Position numbers and translations under genes: made by a program. 64,000 nucleotides of DNA from assembly GCF_963678635.1 (NCBI RefSeq), contig NC_087064.1, positions 31,844,369 to 31,908,368 of the forward strand, given 5' to 3'. Under the pieces are notes generated by a model, which was not told where the DNA came from, did no database searches, and saw only the letters and a list, made by a program, of their open reading frames with translations. The DNA comes from Symsagittifera roscoffensis. Its lineage: Eukaryota > Xenacoelomorpha > Acoela > Convolutidae. How positions within the stretch are numbered: the stretch's first letter is position 1; each line of letters starts with the position of its first letter. Positions 57,411 through 64,000 of this stretch are shown in pieces.

Positions 57411-60400
57411 TCAGGAAAGCCTTCTTCTGAATTCAGTTTTTCCTTGATTAGCCTGCTGTTTCTTCCTTCTTGCTTTTTTGCCCCCTTTCTTAGATCCACT
57501 TCCACTAGCCCCACCATTGTCTTTTTTCTCTCCACTGGCTCCTGGACTTTTATGTCCTTTTGTGCGAACCAAAGTCTCGTCACAAATCCATGCATTATCT
57601 CGACACATGATGTTATGTTTAAACCAATGAAAAGTCAACTCCTGATCAACTGTTGAGTAATTGAAATATGCCGAGGCCATATGACGGAGACCGGCATCTT
57701 CCAATTCTCGGCCGAGTATGACATAAGGAGCGCCCTCGACTACAGTCGGTTGATGACTTCGCCTAAAGTTGCCTGGGCCGAAACCAACTTCGATGATAAC
57801 ATTTGAGCAGATGGTAGGCAAATAAACGGCCTGAAAAAAATGTGTTCTTCAGCCAAAATAGCCAAATTGGAGTAAATGATTGTTTGAATATGATTTTCAT
57901 ACTAAATTCTGCGGTAATTAACATCATGCAAAACGTCAAAGCAGAAAAAGAGCGAAATTTTTTTTAAGAAAAAGGCAGTTCATAGATGGCCGTAATCCGA
58001 CCCCTGCAGTTGAACAGCTTTCAACTCGAAAGGTTTAATTATTTGCTTGAAAACAATCAGTTGCTTGAAAGTTAATTGTTGAAACTCGAGAAAAAAGATA
58101 GCTGCATGATACGTTTTTTTGATTAAGTTATCTGCACTTGAAAGTTGAATCAAGAGCTTTCAGAGCACATTTGAAAAAATAGTCATTTTTTTAAGAGCTA
58201 ATTTATTGATACTGCGTTCCACTGAAATCTTATTTGAGTTTAAGTTTCGAAATTAGTGACAAAGCAATGTGGCAGAAGTCAACAGTATCATGGCTTCGCT
58301 GCATTACCTTTTGGCACCTTCAAACATCATTCAACGGTTCAAAACTTCAAAAATTACTAGCAGGCGCGACAAACACAATTACTTTTTTTGAAAGTTGATG
58401 CGACCGAACATAATTCTAGTTGATTTGAGAGATTGCAATGGCCCGCAAAAGTATCAAAAAAAGATTGATATGGACCGCAAAACCATCAAAATAAGAAACC
58501 TAACCAACAACTGAAAATAAGAAACCTAAACAACCATTTGAATAGGTTTGCAAAAAACTAAGGTGTCTTAAGCAAAGTACGCAAGCAATGAAACTTTGAA
58601 ATATTTCAATTAGCAATTGAAAGCTTTCACAGAAAAATAAAAAATCGAGTTTGATTAAAGAACCATGCAAAAAAGAGAGATTGTACAGAAACTACGAGAG
58701 AAATTGTTTTAGTTTGTTTTGACATGGGTATATGGGTTCACAAAAAATGTTTTTGGAAAACTGCTCAGCCGATGAAAAATCAAAAAAAAGTTAAAAGCTC
58801 GAACAAATTTTCTAAAATTTGAATTTAACCAAAAACAAGTGACTCAAACTCAGTGATAGCTAGATTTGGTTTGCAAAAATATAGTTTTATTAAACAAGAT
58901 ATTCATGTAAAACTTTTTAAAAAGTTTCTTACTTTTGATTTGCTTAAAATATTCACAAAAAAGATAACTATCATCAGAAAAGTACTCACTCAATTCATTG
59001 AAAATCTTGTTTTTTTTCCGTTGGTAACACTTTAAAGTTAGTTGAAATGATATTCAACCAGTTAAAATATAAAAAAATTTGATTTATATTAAAAATTTAA
59101 AACCTGAAAAAAAATCGGGAATCCTTTTGCGCAAGAAATTCAAATATTGACAGAGCATACGAATTGCTTTGATAACTTGAAACAAATCCAAATATTACCT
59201 AAACCAGCTCATCAAGCAAAGAAAAATTGAACATTTCTACTTGGCGTTTATAGTTTCAATCGATTTCCGATATAAAACGTTTTAAACATGCAAATTTTTT
59301 GATTACTTGATTTTCTTTGCCAAAAAAACTTGAAAGTTCCCTCTGATTTTGCGACCACGAGCAACTGCGCAAAATCCAATTTATTATCAGAAAAAATTCA
59401 AACATCAGAAAACTTCAGTGGTTCCAGTAGCTTGAATAAATCGCAAAAATTATCTTAAGTATGCTATTCTACAGATGAAGTTTTTAAAAATTTCAAGTTA
59501 GTTTTTTTTGTTTTAAACAAGTTGAAAAAATAATTAATACTCTCTGGCTCAAGCTACTCAAGCAAGAGAAAAATTCTACCGGTTTTGACACCTTGAACTG
59601 ATTCAAAAACTTGAAAGTGATTACAGTTCTGCAAGAAATCTCTCAAATGTTTGGAAACATTCGCAATTGGCGTTGGAAACTACAATTGGTTTACAAAAAA
59701 TAATTTTGCTTAAAGACAACTTCAAGTTAAGTTGATAGCTGAAATCTATCAGAAAAAATATTCTATCGAAAAACTGCTCACCCGTTGAAACTTGTTTACG
59801 TTGCTGTTTGAATCGGTTCGCAGAAATTGTAATTTTTTACAAAGCAAACTGTTCAACCATAAAGAACATTTTCAGTTAATTTAAAATAACATTTTAAGTT
59901 ATCATAATCAAACTGCTCAAGTCAAAAAACAATTCAAAATATTTTGAAAGCTTAAATGAGTTCTCAAAAAATTAAAAATCATTATAGGCATGCATAAAAT
60001 ATTTTTGTTAGCTTGACTGTGATAAAATAGAATCACACAATCTGGCCACTAAGGTAAAAATAACCGCAAGAAAACACTAATTGTATCCAGAGCAACGTAA
60101 GCTGCTCAAGCGATAAAAAGGACTTTTTTAGTGCTACTTTGATGCTTTGAAATTGAAAACAAAGGGTAAAATGTTATCATAAGCAAGCAACAAAAGCAAA
60201 GAACAAATATTTAAAATCATCCGATGGGTTAATTAGATTTACGAAACTTAAAAAAACTCTAAGCCACCTGTTCAAGCAATGGAATTTAGAAGTATTGCAA
60301 ATAGCTTGAAAAACTTGAATAATTTACAAAAAAAATTTAACTCAAGGAAAAAACATGTTTTGATAGTTTGAATTTCTTCATAAGAAGAAAAAGTTTGGTT

Positions 60401-63080
60401 TAGCAAATTGCTTCAGTAAATCGCAACTGTTTGGTTTGGCAAATCGCTAAGTTTTTAGGTACTCATAATGAAGAAAAAAACAGGACTTCTGATTATTTTT
60501 TGATAGCTTGAATTAGTTCGCAAAAAAATTAAAATGATCAATTGGAAGCTACTGGTTTAACTCTAGTTCAACTGAGAGAAAAATTTCATACGCCAGCTAC
60601 TCAACCAAACATAACATATGTCAAAATTTTTACTAGATTGACTAGGTGTTCAAAATGTTCAAATGTTCAAAGTAATATTAAGCTAGCTACGCAAACGGCG
60701 AAGCAGTTTTTTCCAATTGTTTCGATATCTTATAAAATTTTTTGTAATAAGTAATTTTGAGCCAATAATGCAGGCGAGAGATCTTTGAAAGGTTTTTATA
60801 TGAAACTGACATCTTATTTTCTTTGATAAAAACATGAGGTATCTGAAATAGTCTACTAACTTATTGACAAAAGCATGAGGTAATTTGATATCTTGAAGCA
60901 GTTCACAAAAACGAAAAGTAGAAAAAAGTAAGTAGGTAAAAACATCATAAACGAGCTAGTCGAGCAATAAAAAAGCAGCACTAAGCTGTTTTGTTATCTT
61001 CAACTAGATTGCGAAAAACGAATTTATTCCAGAAGTTTTGTAAAAATAGCTGATAAAAAACGCAAAAATAGCTTTTTCATAAAACGTTATTCAAACAATG
61101 AAAAATTTCAAGTTGAATTATTAGCTGGAACTGGGTTAAAATTTAAAGCCCATCTTACGCAATGAAAGAAACATTTCCTCAAGGCTAGCTATTCAACTGA
61201 TGTTCTTTTGAATGATCCAAGTGGTGCTGAAGTCTGTTGTAAAATATATTGAATAAGCTAATAACACAATGAGAGAAATTTCAGATGGCTCCAATAGCTT
61301 GAAGTGATTTGCGAAAAATTAAACAAATTTTAATCAGAAGTTAAATAAGATTTGCTACTCAACCGATGAAGCCTTGAAGTTTTTCAGGAAGGTTTTATTA
61401 TTCGCTTCTAGTTAACTTGGTAGCTCTAGATTGATCACAAGAAATTTGAAACTAACATAATTAAGGTTTTTAGCAATAAGTCATTTGCTTTAGTTTGTTT
61501 CGATAGCTTTGTTTCGACCTCAAAAATTTAGAACTTATCAAAAACAGTCTCATCAAGGAAAAATTGTTTGATAAATTGTTGAACTGATTGGCAAAGTTAA
61601 AGCTTTGTTTAGAGAAATTGCATAGGAGAAAAAAAGTAATTTACGTTTTTTTGATAGCTTGAATTGTTTTAAACAAGTTGAATTTGTTACAGGGGCAAGC
61701 TATGAAATTGAAAAAATCTAATATTTTATTTAAGTTAGATTTCATTGGAAAAAAAACTTTATCAATAGCTAGCAACTCACTTAGAAAAAACGCCTTTCGT
61801 TTTAATAATTCAACAGTTTTGTAAAATTTGACAGGTTTCCCAGATGATTTGATAATTGATTTGGATTATGAATAAGATTAATTAAAAATATCTTAGACAA
61901 GCTAATTGATGGCTTCAATTTGTCCGAAAATAAAAATTAAAAATTATTTTTTATCAAACTAGTCTAGCAAAAACCTGATTCATTAAAATTGCTTGGTAGC
62001 TTATAATGGATTCTAACAAAACATATTCATGTGTTCGATCTCTTTAGGCGACGAAAAGTAAAAAAACTTTCCTTTGTTTTGGTAAATAAATTCGTGAAAA
62101 AATGAAGTTGTCATGATGAAATGAAATTTTGTCACCCTTTTAATTGAAATCTGTAATCCTTTGAAAAATGAAAACTGTCTCATGCAAGATATTCATCTGA
62201 TAAAACTTTGAAGTTTGAAAAAACCAAAAAATATTAGTAAATGTTTTCTGGATATCAACTTATCTCGTTCATCAGTTTTCGTTTTACTGATACGCTGGTT
62301 TAGTGACCTAGCACTACTTTCAACATCATCAGCCCTTCTGAACTATTTTGTAGGGAGGATTTTTACTTGGGGCCTTCATTGGTAACTTAATTAACATCCC
62401 GTTTTTCTTAGTAATATCAATCTAATGTCGTTTTATCAATTTAGTTATATTTTTTTCAATAATCAGTGGGTTAATTTTTTAAAAACAAAGTATTTTTCAA
62501 TGTTAAATTTTGAAACTGAAAAAGTTGATACAGCGTTTTGAATTAACAGTTGAAACAAACAAAATAATATTTCTTTTACTAGGATACAGGAGGGAAAAAT
62601 TTGCCTAAGTTATCAGAATAACTTTACAAGTTCTCTTTCAGTTTTGACAAAAAAATTATTCAAATCTAGAAACAACCAAGTTTACTCAATATTTTCAATC
62701 AAATTTTTGATAAATTTGAAAACAACCTCAAAGAGACTATTGTAAAATTTGATTTTTTTTTAAGCAGCAAATTTTAATTGGACTACCGTTGACAAAAATT
62801 AACGCAGGTTTTTCAATTTTTTGATGACTTTCGTGAGGAACACACTAACCGTTTTAGATTCGCTAATTTCTCACATTTAGGATACTTTTTGTGGAAAAAA
62901 ACGACTAGTAAAATATCAATTTGTAGTTGTTAAAACCTGTATATCTTACCATTAAGAAATTTAGAGGCTTGCTTTCATTTTTGTAGTCTGTCAGCATGGC
63001 CAAATACTTGTCAGGCTTAATCATCTTATGCAGGAGACCGAATAGCATGTACTTGCTGACCTGATTAGAGCAACAGTCAC
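57411..63080 (-). CDS. Last two exons of the best preserved host gene family member (unrecognised)
   Basis: Exon 63,080-62,950 (131 bp) follows a TTTGTTCTAG acceptor and ends ATG|GTAAGA. The next exon, 57,830-57,411, follows TTTTTTCAG and ends in TGA. Phases agree (0/0). The protein reads DCCSNQVSKYMLFG, LTDYKNESKPLNFLM, then AVYLPTICSNVII, VGFGPGNFRRSHQP, LTFHWFKHNIMCRDNAW, and continues with a lysine/glycine/serine-rich tail (GSKKGGKKARRKKQQ) of about 60 residues. No stops or frame changes, so it may be functional. The tail looks disordered and nucleic-acid binding or nuclear (inference). The upstream exons lie beyond the window or are not recognised. It is the paralogue of copies A and B on the other strand. 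The family is not one I can name. Confidence 0.65.
58400..62150 (-). repeat. Very diverged repeat array in the 5.1-kb intron
   Basis: The plus strand shows recurring words in a fixed order: GATAGCTTGAATTGATTTGCAAAAAA-like (for example 59,430, 60,303, 60,508, 61,300, 61,650), followed by TTTAAGCTACTCAAGCAATGAAAAA-like. Spacing varies from about 150 to 350 bp. It looks like an old tandem array eroded by substitutions and indels. Confidence 0.55.
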
Positions 63081-64000
63081 CTAGAACAAAAATCTTGTAG
63101 ATATAAAATGAATTCAGTTAAAACGTTTAATCAGGAGGGAACAAATCTTGCGCAAATTCAGGCACCTCAAAACTACTAGGTCATTTAAATTATGCAAAAA
63201 TCGGTCATAGTTTGAAATTTGAGGTCGAGGTTTTGTCAATAAAATGACAGTATGATTCAAAACACTAGGAATTCAGGCTGGTAATTCACAAGACCAAACA
63301 CTAAAGTGGCGTTGTAATGATGATTTTATATAATCTTATATGATCTTATAAAATCTTATTTAATCTTAAGGATATCATTTGTAGTCAGCAATTTGAGAGA
63401 AAAAAGATATCTAGGAAACTACTTAACTTCAATTGAACTGGAACTTAAATGGAATAATTTTATTCATTCCGGATTGACTTGCATATAATGAAAATGTTGG
63501 TGATTTAATGACATATATGAAGCCTATGAAAAATGCTATGAAGCCTATGAAAGAAGCATACTATTCAAGTTAAACACAAAAATTTTTGGAAAAAAACTTG
63601 GATAACGACGTAGTAAATTGAAATTAATTTTCAACGACAAAACACTCCATTTTGTTTTGATTTTTAACTCGAAAACAGAAAAAAACGGTTTTTTGTCACA
63701 AAAAGCCTAGCCATGCAATCTCATAAATTCGAAAATGATTTTTTCAACAATTTATTCCTAATCAACAAAAACTCACCAAATTGGTTATCAAGACCTTTAA
63801 TTCATTTTCCAAATACTGATAAAAAACAAATCTCTTGCTAAACTGATGATTTAATTGCTAAAAGAGACTAGTCGTACAATTTTATAATCCCTCTGTCTTT
63901 GCTTTTGATATTTTTTTGTATTGTTAGTTAATATTCACAGCTAAAAGGCATTGGAGCCACATGGTTATGCATACTAAAATAGGTTTTACACGAGTCGAGG
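63081..64000. other. Upstream intron of the minus-strand gene, no exon recognised
   Basis: AT-rich. A TATAATCTTATATGATCTTA-type repeat lies at about 63.33-63.37 kb. No counterpart of the 161-bp exon of copies A/B was found, so that exon lies outside the window or is too diverged. Confidence 0.4.

Overview
The window looks like repeat-rich chromosome from a nematode, most likely Caenorhabditis-like. It is AT-rich throughout. The exons that can be followed are bounded by short, T-rich 3' splice sites of the TTTTCAG type and by GTAAG/GTTAG donors. The transposable elements (Ty3/gypsy, Bel/Pao, Maverick/Polinton-type DNA polymerase) are ones known from nematodes. Only one host gene family can be followed with confidence. 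I could not name its product.

Layout. 1-5.8 kb: decayed minus-strand coding sequence. It holds proline/serine/threonine-rich stretches, an unrecognised ORF of up to 261 codons, and a cysteine-containing region (about 4.25-2.6 kb) that resembles a class III viral fusion glycoprotein of the kind captured by mobile elements. 6.64-23.96 kb (block A) and 24.47-47.2 kb (block B) are two copies of one large segment in the same orientation, separated by a 200-N assembly gap at 24,273-24,472. Each block holds, left to right: (1) plus-strand exons of the host gene copy; (2) a decayed minus-strand Ty3/gypsy element of about 5.5 kb, lying in the intron before the last exon; (3) the last exon; (4) gag-like minus-strand modules, present twice; (5) a fragment of a viral/organellar-type family B DNA polymerase on the minus strand. 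Block B also carries an almost perfect 4.03-kb tandem duplication (32.8-36.8 = 36.8-40.9 kb). 48.15-48.31 kb: a further broken copy of the last exon. 51.3-55.1 kb: a Bel/Pao retrotransposon on the plus strand with gag, protease and integrase C-terminus but no reverse transcriptase. 57.4-63.1 kb: the last two exons of the best preserved member of the host gene family, on the minus strand, separated by a 5.1-kb intron filled with a very diverged repeat.

How the pieces fit. The penultimate exon has the same length (131 bp) and the same phases in the minus-strand gene and in copies A and B, so these are spliced DNA-level paralogues, not retrocopies. The gypsy insertion, its broken RT motif (YLYD for YLDD) and the polymerase lesions are shared by A and B, so they predate the block duplication. 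The 4-kb tandem copy is much younger, or is an assembly artefact.

Limits: no database search was possible. Gene models are read by eye, element borders are approximate, and most element ORFs are broken.
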